Numbered from the stretch's first letter, positions 34,843 through 43,659 are shown. The stretch: 64,000 bases of DNA from UBA1783 sp033808805 (GCA_033808805.1 JAPXMY010000001.1:124001-188000); one strand, 5' to 3'. Notes: generated from the sequence alone by a model not told the origin. Program-made: numbers and translations.

Positions 34843-35379
34843 CTAGTAACATTCTTCCTTTAAAACGCCAATGTATGGAAGGTTGCGATACTTCTGATTG
34901 AAGTCTAAACCAAATCCGATAACAAATTCGTTTTCTATTTCAAAACCAACATAGTCGGCTTGTACGTCACATATTCTTCTAGATTGTTTATTTAGTAAGG
35001 CAACTACTTTAACATTATGAGCACCTTTATGATATAAAAGTTCTTTTATCTTTCTGATTGTCAATCCTGTATCAATAATATCTTCAATGATTACTATATC
35101 TCGATCAATAACTGAGCAATCCAGGTCCTTAATAATTTTAATATCTCCTAATGATTCTGTTCCCTCATAGCTGCTGGCAGCAATAAAATCAATTTCAATA
35201 TCGATTGAAATATGCTTTATTAATTCAGCCATAAAAGGAATTGAACCTTTTAATATGCCGACATATAAAACATTATGTTCATTGTCTTTGTAATCTTCGG
35301 ATAACTGCTTGCCTAATTGTTTACATCTTTCAACTATTTCTTTTTCGCTAATTAGAATTTTTTTACAATCTTTATGCAT
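34843..35379 (-). CDS. hpt: Hypoxanthine-guanine phosphoribosyltransferase
   Basis: Salvages hypoxanthine and guanine to IMP and GMP using PRPP. The 178-residue protein has YVGILKGSIPFMAEL, the PRPP loop IVIIEDIIDTGLT, and YVGFEIENEFVIGFGLDFNQKYRNLPYIG at the purine site (in two stretches, Val and Phe contacts). It sits between tilS and ftsH, the standard Firmicutes order. The PRPP synthase prs is at 39352. Confidence 0.96.
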   Translation of the reverse strand: MHKDCKKILISEKEIVERCKQLGKQLSEDYKDNEHNVLYVGILKGSIPFMAELIKHISIDIEIDFIAASSYEGTESLGDIKIIKDLDCSVIDRDIVIIEDIIDTGLTIRKIKELLYHKGAHNVKVVALLNKQSRRICDVQADYVGFEIENEFVIGFGLDFNQKYRNLPYIGVLKEECY

Positions 35380-35411
35380 AAAAAATAACCTCTCTTTTAA
35401 TGTAACATTTA

Positions 35412-36638
35412 TTATTCTACCATAAATAAATTTGGTTTAATAGAGTAATGATTTACATCACAACCAATATCTTTCACAAATATCACCTGATTTTTACTGT
35501 TGACTACTACTGGCCATTTAATTCTATCTCTATAAAGAATTTTTCGGTCAATTAAGAACCTATTAACCTTTTTATGACCATATCTAAGTTCAATTTGATC
35601 CGCTGAATGATAATTTCTGATAGCCAAGGGAAAATCTGTTTCTTTTATTGTCATCTGCTGAATTGTTGTTCCCTTGTCTGATAATTTAAAATAATCAGTT
35701 TCCAGGTATTCAATTTTTTCAAGAATATATTTAAAATCATCCTGTTTTTTACAGCAGTACAGTAGACCATATTCATAGACAATCAGTTTATTCTTATCTA
35801 TTTCATTTTTAAACCCCTGATTTGATTTTTCTATTTTTTCTTTCAAATCCCAGATAAAGTCAGATGAAAAGCTTTTATAAGGACAGCTCTGTTTCAGCAA
35901 ATATCTTAAGATCAGCATTTTTATTCTTTCTTCTTCTTTCAGATATTCACTAACCACAATCTGTTGATTAAAGTTATATTTCCCCTGAATATAGTTGAGA
36001 TCATTTCTTAATCTCTTGTTTTCTTCTTCCATCTCTTTTTGAAGCAGCTTAACCTCTTGTTCAGTTAACTTTTCCAATTGCTCAGCCCTGATTCTATTAC
36101 GAGTGTATTGATAAGACAGGTTCGTTTCATCAAGACCAAACTGAATTTCATTGTCCGTACAATACTGCACAATTTCCTTTTTTCTCAGATTGATCAGAGG
36201 CCTGAGAATATTCATACCATGATGATATGCTTCTTTACTGATTCCATAAAACCATCCTCTAGAATTTCTTTCTTTGCTCATCAGATAATTTTCCAGAGAA
36301 TCATCTAAATGATGAGCCAAAAGTAAAGTTTCACATTTTTCTAAATCATAAACTTTTTTAAAAAAGCTATATCTAACTTCTCTTGCCCAGGCTTGAAAAT
36401 TATCCTTACCTTCATAAACTGGATAGTCTACATATAAAGCTATTTTATGATTTTCACAATAATCACTGACGATCCTCTCATCTCTATCAGCGCTTTTTCT
36501 TAGTTTATAGTTTACATGAGCGACCACGATATCATAACCCAGCTTTACACACAAAGAAAGTAGCATCATCGAATCACATCCACCTGATACCGCTACTAAA
36601 TACTTCTTTTCTTTCTTTAAATTTAAACTAATGCCCAT
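35412..36638 (-). CDS. tilS: tRNA(Ile)-lysidine synthetase
   Basis: Modifies C34 of tRNA-Ile(CAU) to lysidine so that it reads AUA. The 408-residue protein has the ATP-PPase loop AVSGGCDSMMLL (about residues 16-27), LAHHLDDSLENYLM, and RPLINLRKKEIVQYC, with the C-terminal TilS domain ending at residue 408. First of tilS-hpt-ftsH-hslO-dusB. The upstream PemK/MazF-like gene is 7 bases away and probably co-transcribed. Confidence 0.92.
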   Translation of the reverse strand: MGISLNLKKEKKYLVAVSGGCDSMMLLSLCVKLGYDIVVAHVNYKLRKSADRDERIVSDYCENHKIALYVDYPVYEGKDNFQAWAREVRYSFFKKVYDLEKCETLLLAHHLDDSLENYLMSKERNSRGWFYGISKEAYHHGMNILRPLINLRKKEIVQYCTDNEIQFGLDETNLSYQYTRNRIRAEQLEKLTEQEVKLLQKEMEEENKRLRNDLNYIQGKYNFNQQIVVSEYLKEEERIKMLILRYLLKQSCPYKSFSSDFIWDLKEKIEKSNQGFKNEIDKNKLIVYEYGLLYCCKKQDDFKYILEKIEYLETDYFKLSDKGTTIQQMTIKETDFPLAIRNYHSADQIELRYGHKKVNRFLIDRKILYRDRIKWPVVVNSKNQVIFVKDIGCDVNHYSIKPNLFMVE

Positions 36639-36645
36639 GCATTAA

Positions 36646-37218
36646 TTATAACATCATTTCATCAAACTGAACTGTTTGTAGAAATCTCTGATATATTTTC
36701 TGAAACAGAATTGAATCAGTGTTTATATGAGCTTTGATATCTATAATTCTCGCCGTATTAATATATTTAACATCATTTAAAAATAATACTGAATGTCTGT
36801 TCAGTCCCTTAACAAGTCCCAATCTCATCAGATGTGAAGAACCGTTGGGATTTGTTTTTTTATCATAGGCGCTGTAATAAGCCTCTGAATTGGAAGTCAT
36901 AGGAATAACAAGGGCTTTGGAATTAAACATTTTTAAAACTAATCCAAAATGCAGAAAACCTGTCTCTGAAAGATATTGTCTGCCAAAATCGATAAAGCAG
37001 ATATCTCCAGGACTTATTACCATTCCATATTTGATACAGGATTTAAGTTTTGATCTTTCAAGATAATTACATTCGCTTATCAACCTTTCTTTTAAATCAT
37101 AGTGGCTTAAACCCTTTAATTCTTCTTTCTCAATTTCTAAGTATTCCTTTATTGCCCTATCCAGTTTTATTTCATTTTTTTCTAAATTAACCAATTCAAT
37201 TAAATTAAATCCTACCAT
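36646..37218 (-). CDS. PemK/MazF-like domain protein without a visible antitoxin
   Basis: A 190-residue protein. Residues about 1-65 are helical and basic/acidic mixed. From residue 71 on it matches the PemK/MazF barrel: PGDICFIDFG, HFGLVLK, ALVIPMTSN, NGSSHLMRLG, LNRHSVLFLNDVKYINTARIID. In MazF toxins this barrel cuts mRNA; catalytic residues cannot be confirmed here. There is no small antitoxin gene on either side, and the gene lies 7 bases before tilS, so a housekeeping RNA-related role is possible. The ribosome site AGGGGG is buried in the 3' arm of the hairpin at 37221-37254. Confidence 0.6.
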   Translation of the reverse strand: MVGFNLIELVNLEKNEIKLDRAIKEYLEIEKEELKGLSHYDLKERLISECNYLERSKLKSCIKYGMVISPGDICFIDFGRQYLSETGFLHFGLVLKMFNSKALVIPMTSNSEAYYSAYDKKTNPNGSSHLMRLGLVKGLNRHSVLFLNDVKYINTARIIDIKAHINTDSILFQKIYQRFLQTVQFDEMML

Positions 37219-37220
37219 AT

Positions 37221-37254
37221 AAAAACCCCCTAATATCTTATTAGTGGGGTTTTT
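37221..37254 (-). terminator. Strong hairpin terminator that also covers a ribosome site
   Basis: AAAAACCCC (37221-37229) pairs with GGGGTTTTT (37246-37254), and CTAATA (37230-37235) with TATTAG (37239-37244), with one bulged base: 15 pairs. On the minus strand it follows the DUF1146 gene. Its 3' arm supplies the AGGGGG ribosome site of the next gene, whose ATG is only 3 nt further. Confidence 0.8.
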
Positions 37255-37273
37255 GTGTTTTTCCTAAAATATT

Positions 37274-37477
37274 TTAAATTCTATACATAATAGACAAGAT
37301 AAACTGAGCACTTAAATATCCCAAAGCCATTGATAAAAGAATTACTAAAAATTGGGCTTTAGCAACCCTATTTTCTACCGGAAGCAATAGCTTAGCTATA
37401 TCTAAACTGCTTAAACAATAGAAACTGGCAACAAACATAATAAAATGAATGGCAATTCTTGTTATTTCCTGATACAT
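37274..37477 (-). CDS. DUF1146 (YwzB-type) small membrane protein
   Basis: A 67-residue protein with two membrane helices (about 8-26 and 43-62) and a short basic loop between them (VENRVAKAQ). The layout, size and Leu-rich first helix match the DUF1146/YwzB family of Firmicutes, whose function is unknown. It overlaps the 3' end of the AlkD-like gene by 16 bases, so the two are translated from one message. Confidence 0.65.
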   Translation of the reverse strand: MYQEITRIAIHFIMFVASFYCLSSLDIAKLLLPVENRVAKAQFLVILLSMALGYLSAQFILSIMYRI

Positions 37478-38151
37478 AAGTTTTTAACCCTTTCCTTTTT
37501 ATCTTCACTGATCCTATAGGAATCTCTTATTTTTCCTTTGAAATATCTTAAGGTTTCTTCATCTAACTTCATTATAACATCCATAACCTTTTCAAAGTAT
37601 TCAATAGCAGCTGTTGCCAGAAGCCAGCTGTTGGCCATCTTTACCGTATATTCTCTATCTGTTAACTTCTCACTATATTCTAATATCTCATCAACATATT
37701 GATCATTAAGATATAGACTCATTGATAAGCAGAGTACGAACCTTTCGATATAGGGATATTGTTTCATTTCTGCTTGATTGCTTTTATAATCATTCATCAT
37801 AATCCAACCTTGCTGATAATCATTGCCCTTTAATTTTAAACTGCTGACAAAGCTATCAACCAGACTCCAGCAATCACATTTGGATAAATAGTTGTCAAAC
37901 AACTCTTTTTTATCGATTAAGCTTCCACTGCTATAGGCAATAATAAAACCTTGAAGCATAATTTCTTCATAAATATTATCACTCAACATTTTTAAGCTAC
38001 CTATACCATGTTTTTTTAAAAGTTCTTTGGCAAATTTTCTTAATTTTGGAGTTCTTATTCCGACAATTTCATATTTAGTTTTGACCAGATTTTCAGTAAA
38101 ACTTTTATATTTTTCTTCACTGTTTTCTTTTATCCAGGTTTTAATTTCCAT
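37462..38151 (-). CDS. AlkD-like DNA alkylation repair protein
   Basis: A 229-residue all-helical HEAT-like protein of the COG4912/AlkD type: YEIVGIRTPKLRKFAKELLK near the N-terminus, DNYLSKCDCWSLVDSFVSSL, RFVLCLSMSLYL, and NSWLLATAAIEYFEKV. These Trp and Asp positions line the base-removal groove in AlkD-type glycosylases acting on N3/N7-alkylated purines. It may remove alkylated bases. It starts a two-gene unit with the DUF1146 protein. Confidence 0.8.
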   Translation of the reverse strand: MEIKTWIKENSEEKYKSFTENLVKTKYEIVGIRTPKLRKFAKELLKKHGIGSLKMLSDNIYEEIMLQGFIIAYSSGSLIDKKELFDNYLSKCDCWSLVDSFVSSLKLKGNDYQQGWIMMNDYKSNQAEMKQYPYIERFVLCLSMSLYLNDQYVDEILEYSEKLTDREYTVKMANSWLLATAAIEYFEKVMDVIMKLDEETLRYFKGKIRDSYRISEDKKERVKNLCIRK

Positions 38152-38166
38152 AGAAATATTATAGCA

Positions 38167-38190
38167 TAAAAAAAGACAGGTCTCCCTGTC
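38167..38190 (-). terminator. Terminator of the hsp20 gene
   Basis: GACAGG-TCTC-CCTGTC hairpin with an A-run at 38168-38174, which gives TTTTTTT on the minus strand, 10 bases after the stop. Confidence 0.9.
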
Positions 38191-38199
38191 CGCACTTAA

Positions 38200-38610
38200 T
38201 TATTCAATGCTGATATACTTAGTCTTTTCTTCTAGCTTAAGTTGCTCTTTGGGTATACTGACTGATAAAACTCCATCATTATACTTAGCTTGAATTAACT
38301 GATGATCAACATTACCAATGTAGAAACTTCTTGATTGACTTCCATAGTATCTTTCCTTATGGACAACCTTTTCAGTAGAGTTATCTCTTTCCACTGTTTT
38401 ATTAGCTTCTACCTTTAGATAGCCATCATCAATAGATAACCTGACATCATCTTTACCATATCCTGCCAGTTCTATCTCTAAAATATATTCATTTTCCTTT
38501 TCAATGATGTCTGTTCTCATACTCATATTCGAACCTGTCGTAACAAATGATGGTTTAAAGAAATCATCAAACATTTTTTCAACTCTTCTTGGGCTTAAAT
38601 AATTAAACAT
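38200..38610 (-). CDS. Small heat-shock protein (Hsp20/alpha-crystallin)
   Basis: A 136-residue holdase chaperone. The alpha-crystallin domain covers about residues 27-125 (MRTDIIEKENEYILEIELAG, DGYLKVEANK, YGSQSRSFYIG, KYNDGVLSVSIPK). The C-terminal end ...EEKTKYISIE is the flexible tail. It is under a consensus promoter flanked by two CIRCE elements, so it should be repressed by HrcA and induced by heat; hrcA is not in this window. Confidence 0.95.
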   Translation of the reverse strand: MFNYLSPRRVEKMFDDFFKPSFVTTGSNMSMRTDIIEKENEYILEIELAGYGKDDVRLSIDDGYLKVEANKTVERDNSTEKVVHKERYYGSQSRSFYIGNVDHQLIQAKYNDGVLSVSIPKEQLKLEEKTKYISIE

Positions 38611-38630
38611 AAAATCACTCCTTTTTTAAC

Positions 38631-38704
38631 TTAGCACTCTCTATACCCCAGTGCCAATTCTATTATAACAATTGCTTTTAGCACTGTCAACCCTTAAGTG
38701 CTAA
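38631..38704 (-). promoter_or_regulatory. Heat-shock promoter with two CIRCE operators
   Basis: Minus-strand order: CIRCE-1 TTAGCACTT-N9-CAGTGCTAA (38704-38678) overlaps the -35 TTGACA (38685-38690); after 17 bases -10 TATAAT (38662-38667); then CIRCE-2 TTGGCACTG-N9-GAGTGCTAA (38657-38631). Both keep the 9-9-9 spacing of the HrcA operator, with two or three mismatches to TTAGCACTC-N9-GAGTGCTAA. The start site would lie between the two operators. Confidence 0.9.
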
Positions 38705-38793
38705 TTTTTTGAAATTTTTGCTTATTTCTTAAATTGCTTATTCCATATTCTGAAAAATGCTGTATAATAGAAATAGATTAAGGAGGTTTAGTT

Positions 38794-39156
38794 ATGCCAG
38801 GTTTATTATTTGATCCCTTTGGTTTCTTTGATATAATTACAATCATCTTTCCTATCCTGTTTTTCTCATTTATTGCCTTCTTTATTTATGTAACCATAAC
38901 ATCAATGAAAGCCAATAAAGAGGCAGGCAGAGTAACAAGATACGTTTCTTCACAATTTGAAAATATTCTTTCTTCACAAGCAAATAATGCTGCCAAGTCA
39001 GAATCAGAAAAAGATCATCCACATTCTCGCAATGAATTTCATAAATATCAAAAGAAATACTCATATAAAAATGTCGACAGCTACAATACTGACAAAGATA
39101 TCATAAAAGACAAATCTTTATCTGAAGCTGAAAGAAATGTTCTTCACGGGAAATAA
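38794..39156 (+). CDS. Small single-span membrane protein, unknown
   Basis: A 120-residue protein. After a short Pro/Phe-rich start there is one strong hydrophobic helix (about residues 11-35), then a hydrophilic, Ser/Lys/Asn-rich cytoplasmic tail with HPHSRNEFHKYQKKYSYKN. It has an excellent ribosome site (AAGGAGG, 8 nt) and a TATAAT box at 38763-38768, so it is probably expressed. I do not recognise the family. It stands alone, divergent from hsp20, and ends at a terminator. Confidence 0.7.
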   Translation: MPGLLFDPFGFFDIITIIFPILFFSFIAFFIYVTITSMKANKEAGRVTRYVSSQFENILSSQANNAAKSESEKDHPHSRNEFHKYQKKYSYKNVDSYNTDKDIIKDKSLSEAERNVLHGK

Positions 39157-39190
39157 AGAACATCTTTTATAGCATTATTATTTGTATCTT

Positions 39191-39216
39191 AAGCGACGCA
39201 AAGGTCGCTTTTTTCT
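39191..39216 (+). terminator. Terminator of the 38794 gene
   Basis: AGCGAC-GCAAAG-GTCGCT hairpin followed by TTTTT. Confidence 0.9.
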
Positions 39217-39312
39217 TTGCTTCTACTTTTTATAGAAAGATATTTTAATATTATTTTGATTTTCTAACTGCTTTTACTTTTATTTTTAGTAACCGCCTGA
39301 TTATATTTCCCA

Positions 39313-39343
39313 TAAAAAAGCAAATCCCAAAAAGGATTTGCTG
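39313..39343 (-). terminator. Terminator of the ispE-glmU-prs group
   Basis: AGCAAATCC pairs with GGATTTGCT. The A-run at 39314-39318 gives the T-run on the minus strand, 8 bases after the prs stop. Confidence 0.9.
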
Positions 39344-39351
39344 ATTGATTT

Positions 39352-40329
39352 TTAGTTTGTTTCGTCTTCTTCATCAGAATGGAATAACAGATATACATTA
39401 GAGATTGGCTTATTGCAGGCAATTGACTCTATGCTTTTTGCTAAAAGCAACGCTATTGATAAGACCTTGACATTAGGCACTGCTTTCAGTTCCTCTTCAG
39501 TTCTTTCAATAGAGTTAGTAATAACAAATTCTTTTACTCCACTTTCAGCTATTTTCTGCATTGCATTTTTAGAAAAAACTCCATGCGTTGCAGCACAATA
39601 TATATCTAATGCACCATTTTCTTTCAGCATTTTCATACACCCTAACAGTGAACCGCCGGTATCCACCAGATCATCAATAATAATACAGTCTTTACCTCTT
39701 ACATCACCAATCAGGTTCATTGATTCTGCATAATTAGGTCTAACGCGACGCTTATCAATAATAGCGATTGAACTATCAGGAATGCTGTTAGCCAGATTTC
39801 TAGCTCTGATTGCTCCGCCATGGTCAGGTGATACTACGACAACATTATGCATTTTCTGATTTCTGAAATATTGTCCAATCATATCGACTGCTGTCAGGTT
39901 ATCTGAAGGTATTTTGAAATATCCTTGAATTTGTGGAGCGTGTAGATCCACTGCCACAACTCTATCTGCACCAGCTGCCTGAATCAAATCAGCTACCAGT
40001 CTAGCGGTAATCGGTTGTCTAGCTCTGGCTTTTCTATCTTGTCTTGCATAACCATAATAAGGGATTACACAAGTTACTTCTTTACAACTCGCTCTTCTAC
40101 AAGCATCTAGACAAATTAACAGTTCCATTAACTTATCATTTACTGGAGCACACGTTGATTGAATAATAAAGACATGCTTTCCTCTAACTGACTGCTGAGG
40201 CTCAACAAGGACCTCACCATCAGCAAAACGAGTCACTGCTATTTCTCCTTGCTCTATACCCAAAATATTGACAATTTCTTTTGTCAGCTCTTTTGATGAT
40301 GACAGCGAGAATACTACAATGTTATCCAT
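39352..40329 (-). CDS. prs: Ribose-phosphate pyrophosphokinase
   Basis: Makes PRPP from ribose-5-phosphate and ATP for purine, pyrimidine, NAD, His and Trp synthesis and for hpt and xpt salvage. The 325-residue protein has RFADGEVLVEP, the flexible ATP loop YARQDRKARARQP, the pyrophosphate loop SPDHGGAIRARNLA, and the ribose-phosphate loop CIIIDDLVDTGGS. Follows glmU by 19 nt, as in B. subtilis. Confidence 0.96.
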   Translation of the reverse strand: MDNIVVFSLSSSKELTKEIVNILGIEQGEIAVTRFADGEVLVEPQQSVRGKHVFIIQSTCAPVNDKLMELLICLDACRRASCKEVTCVIPYYGYARQDRKARARQPITARLVADLIQAAGADRVVAVDLHAPQIQGYFKIPSDNLTAVDMIGQYFRNQKMHNVVVVSPDHGGAIRARNLANSIPDSSIAIIDKRRVRPNYAESMNLIGDVRGKDCIIIDDLVDTGGSLLGCMKMLKENGALDIYCAATHGVFSKNAMQKIAESGVKEFVITNSIERTEEELKAVPNVKVLSIALLLAKSIESIACNKPISNVYLLFHSDEEDETN

Positions 40330-40348
40330 AAGACTTCACCCTCCCCTT

Positions 40349-41704
40349 TTATTTATTTAAATACTTAAACCCATATCCTGGTTTAATTTCTTGTCTTACT
40401 CTGGCAATAGCCAAATCGCCTTCTTTAACATCCGCGGTAATGGTTGAGCCAGCGGCCAATACTGTATAATCACCAATATCCACCGGTGCAATAAGATTTA
40501 CATTGCTGCCAATAAATACATGATCACCAATTTCTGTATGGTATTTATATTTTCCATCATAATTGACAGTGACCACACCACAACCGAAATTACAATACTC
40601 TCCAACTGTTGTATCACCTAAATACGTTAGATGTGCACATTTACTATCGTGACCAAATTTAACATTTTTCATTTCCACATAATTGCCAATGTGAGCTTTA
40701 TCAGCAATCTCGCAACCGTTTCTCAAGTGGCTGTTTGGTCCGATTGTTACATTGTTACCAATTTTTGAATCAGTAATTCTGCTGCATTTAATCGTATTGT
40801 TTTTGCCGAAAGTTACATTTTCTAAATAGGTTCCTTCAGTTAAAACATTGTCCTCACCGATTATGGCCTTGCCTTCTATTCTGACGTTTGGATAAATGAT
40901 GGTATCTGAACCAATAATCGCATCCGTAGAAATATATGTCCTTTCTGGATCAATAATATTGACTCCCCTATCCATCCAGTAAGAATTGACCTTCATCTGC
41001 AGCCATCTTGTAGCACTGGCCAGCTCTTTCATTGAATTGATACCTTGAAGTTCTTCAAAATCTTCAATAAGCAATGGCCTAACTTTATGACCGTGCTTTC
41101 TAAATATTTTTACCAGATCAGTAATGTAATATTCTTTCTGGTTGTTATTGTTATCCACTTCTGGTAAATATTTCCATAAAAGTTCATTATCAGCACAATA
41201 GATGCCAGCATTTATTTCTTTAATTTCAACCTGTTTTTCGTTGCAGTCTTTTCTTTCTACAATTTCCAACAGTTGATTGTCTTCTCTGACGACCCGACCA
41301 TAACTTCCTGGTTCTTTTAACATGGTAGTAAGTACAACCAGTGGATATTCTTTGGTTGTTTTTTCTAATAACAGTTTATATGTTTCTGCTGTAATTAGAG
41401 GACAATCTCCATTAATGATTAAAGTTTTCCCTACGTTTTCTTTTAGTTGTTCTGCCTGCATGACAGCATGAGCAGTCCCAAGTAGAGGTTCTTGCACAGC
41501 ATATTGGACTTTATCCTGCAAATGATTCATAATTGCTTCCTTACCATAACCAACAACAAAAACTTTATTCTCAACCCCAATTTTTTCCAACACATCATAA
41601 GTATGTTCAATCATTGGTTTGCCTAATATTTTATGCATTGTTTTTGCATATTTCGAATTCATTCTTGTGCCCCTGCCGGCAGCCATAACAATTGCTGAAA
41701 TCAT
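40349..41704 (-). CDS. glmU: Bifunctional GlmU (UDP-GlcNAc synthesis)
   Basis: Carries out the last two steps to UDP-N-acetylglucosamine: acetylation of glucosamine-1-phosphate and uridylyl transfer. The 451-residue protein has the N-terminal uridylyltransferase motif AIVMAAGRGTRMNS, then a C-terminal left-handed beta-helix of hexapeptide repeats from about residue 250 (IIGSDTIIYPNVRIEGK, NCGVVTVNYDGKYKYHT). Start at ATG 41704, 6-7 nt after AAGGAGAG; eight earlier in-frame residues are rejected. The product feeds peptidoglycan and teichoic-acid synthesis. Confidence 0.96.
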   Translation of the reverse strand: MISAIVMAAGRGTRMNSKYAKTMHKILGKPMIEHTYDVLEKIGVENKVFVVGYGKEAIMNHLQDKVQYAVQEPLLGTAHAVMQAEQLKENVGKTLIINGDCPLITAETYKLLLEKTTKEYPLVVLTTMLKEPGSYGRVVREDNQLLEIVERKDCNEKQVEIKEINAGIYCADNELLWKYLPEVDNNNNQKEYYITDLVKIFRKHGHKVRPLLIEDFEELQGINSMKELASATRWLQMKVNSYWMDRGVNIIDPERTYISTDAIIGSDTIIYPNVRIEGKAIIGEDNVLTEGTYLENVTFGKNNTIKCSRITDSKIGNNVTIGPNSHLRNGCEIADKAHIGNYVEMKNVKFGHDSKCAHLTYLGDTTVGEYCNFGCGVVTVNYDGKYKYHTEIGDHVFIGSNVNLIAPVDIGDYTVLAAGSTITADVKEGDLAIARVRQEIKPGYGFKYLNK

Positions 41705-41758
41705 AACTCTCTCCTTAAAACCATACACAATTATTGTATCATTTTAATACCCTTTTTT

Positions 41759-42592
41759 CTACTTAGTTAAGATAGAAGTTCGTAAAACAAAAGGATATTT
41801 TTTCTGCATAAACTGATGTAAGTCTTTACAGTCCTGTCCTTTTTCCAACAGAACAAAAACTGTTGAGCCACTGCCTGTCATCAGTACATCCTCATAACCC
41901 ATTTCTTTGCATTCCTTTATAATTTGAAACACTTCTGGAGCCAGCTTTTCAGCTGAATATAACAAAGAATTTCCTAGCAAATCCTTTAATGGCTCATTGT
42001 TAATCAAGGCAAACTTCACTTTTTCAATATCCGGATGAGGACATTTTTTCAAATTCAGTATTTCAAAAGCTGTTTTAGTATCTACACCTTGTTCAGGTTT
42101 AATCAAAAGAACATCGTAATCAACACTCAGATCAAATGGTTCAACGATATCTCCAATTCCTCTAACTCTGGCAGTTTGCTGATGCACACAGAAAGGAATA
42201 TCCGCACCAATTTTTTTACCCAGACAGGCAAGCTGGTTAATAGACAGCTTCAAGTTTAACAGCTTATTTACTATTCTTAAAGCTGCGGCACCATCAGTAC
42301 TGCCACCGGCCAATCCTGCTTCTTGCGGAATATTTTTAGTAATCTTTATCGAAAATTGTTCTTCAAAACCATATTTTTTTCTTAACAATTCAATGCATTG
42401 ATAAATGATGTTGCTTTCATCGTAGGGCAAATCATCATTGCACCAATAACTTCCTTTTTCAGCAACTTCAATATCTATTACATCGTATAGATCAATGGGT
42501 ACCATTATCATGTCCATATCATGATATCCATCTTGCCTTTTGTTTATTACATCTATACTTATGTTTATCTTTCCATATGCTTTTTCAATCAT
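41759..42592 (-). CDS. ispE: 4-diphosphocytidyl-2-C-methyl-D-erythritol kinase
   Basis: GHMP kinase of the MEP isoprenoid pathway, 277 residues. The N-terminus MIEKAYGKINISIDVINKR, the ATP loop IPQEAGLAGGSTDGAAAL, and DVLMTGSGSTVF in the C-terminal third are diagnostic. No strong ribosome site is seen before the ATG. It is followed by glmU after 54 nt; the ispE-glmU-prs order is that of Bacilli, but purR, yabJ and spoVG are absent. Confidence 0.95.
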   Translation of the reverse strand: MIEKAYGKINISIDVINKRQDGYHDMDMIMVPIDLYDVIDIEVAEKGSYWCNDDLPYDESNIIYQCIELLRKKYGFEEQFSIKITKNIPQEAGLAGGSTDGAAALRIVNKLLNLKLSINQLACLGKKIGADIPFCVHQQTARVRGIGDIVEPFDLSVDYDVLLIKPEQGVDTKTAFEILNLKKCPHPDIEKVKFALINNEPLKDLLGNSLLYSAEKLAPEVFQIIKECKEMGYEDVLMTGSGSTVFVLLEKGQDCKDLHQFMQKKYPFVLRTSILTK

Positions 42593-42737
42593 ACAATTAT
42601 CTTAACATCAAAACTAATTATGTCGACAGTTCCCTTTCTATATGACAATTAATTAAAGCACATTTTTTAAATTAATCATAGACGTTTTTGTTGTTTTGGC
42701 GGCAATAGCTTATTGATGACGAAATTATTTTCAAACA

Positions 42738-42773
42738 AATAAAATCCGAGTTTCAATTTTCATTGCTCGGATC
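42738..42773 (-). terminator. Terminator after the carbonic anhydrase gene
   Basis: ATCCGAG (42744-42750) pairs with CTCGGAT (42766-42772), followed on the minus strand by TTTTATTTG. Confidence 0.8.
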
Positions 42774-42831
42774 ATATTATTTCAGCAAATATTATAGCCT
42801 GTAATTTTGCCCATATCTGCATCTTGTAATT

Positions 42832-43485
42832 TTATTGTAGTAAATCTTTCTTTTTAACTGCCAGCACTTTTAATAAATCTTCCAGACTTTCATCATACCT
42901 GCATTCTGAAACAATGCCAGTATTCAAGTCAAAGTAAAGACCCAATAATTCAAGTTTTCCAGCTTCTACTTTTTCTTTTACAAAATCATATATCATAAGA
43001 TTATCCAGTTGTTGAAGCACATTTAACTTCTCCAATATCGTTGCCTGTTCTTTTTCAGACTTATCAAAATATTTTTCTTTAACACAGTCAGCCAGCACAA
43101 CGCTTTGTTTTATCCATTCAGATGTATATGGCAAAGTCTCTTCATAGTCATGAACATGTAGCATCGCACCACAGCCGCCGCAATTTGAATGCCCACAAAC
43201 AACAATATTTTCTACCTCTAATACTTTAACTCCATATTCTAAAGCTGATATGATATCCGCATGTTCTTTTGGCTGTTTGCTTCTTGGAACGATATTAGCC
43301 ACATTTCTAATATGAAATATCTCCCCTGGATCTGCCTGCATTATTTTTTCTACATCAATGCGTGAATCTGAACATGTAATCACCAGTGTATGCGGATTCT
43401 GAGATGAAACAATTTTTTCATACTTTTCTTTGTTTACATCATACTCTGTTTCTTTAAATTGTTTTAAGCGTTCTTTTATATTCAT
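42832..43485 (-). CDS. Beta-class carbonic anhydrase
   Basis: Zinc enzyme interconverting CO2 and bicarbonate, 217 residues. Ligand motifs are CSDSRID (Cys and the Asp-Arg dyad), NVANIVP, and VVCGHSNCGGCGAM (His and Cys). I use ATG 43485 with GGGGGTGG just upstream; 14 earlier in-frame residues have no ribosome site. It stands alone. It may supply bicarbonate for carboxylases or help pH balance. Confidence 0.93.
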   Translation of the reverse strand: MNIKERLKQFKETEYDVNKEKYEKIVSSQNPHTLVITCSDSRIDVEKIMQADPGEIFHIRNVANIVPRSKQPKEHADIISALEYGVKVLEVENIVVCGHSNCGGCGAMLHVHDYEETLPYTSEWIKQSVVLADCVKEKYFDKSEKEQATILEKLNVLQQLDNLMIYDFVKEKVEAGKLELLGLYFDLNTGIVSECRYDESLEDLLKVLAVKKKDLLQ

Positions 43486-43587
43486 ATATCCACCCCCAAT
43501 TATCCTTTTATATAATTTGAAAACCATACTAAAAACAAGTTAATTTTATCATTTTATATCTATATTTGTATAATAGATGATGATAAA

Positions 43588-43636
43588 TAAAAAAGAGTTT
43601 TGAAATCGATAATCGAATAACAAGACTCTTTTCATA
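43588..43636 (-). terminator. Terminator after the acetamidase gene
   Basis: AAAAGAGTTTTG (43591-43602) pairs with CAAGACTCTTTT (43621-43632), with the T-run on the minus strand. Confidence 0.8.
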
Positions 43637-43659
43637 ATTTGAATATCTATATTAAAATA

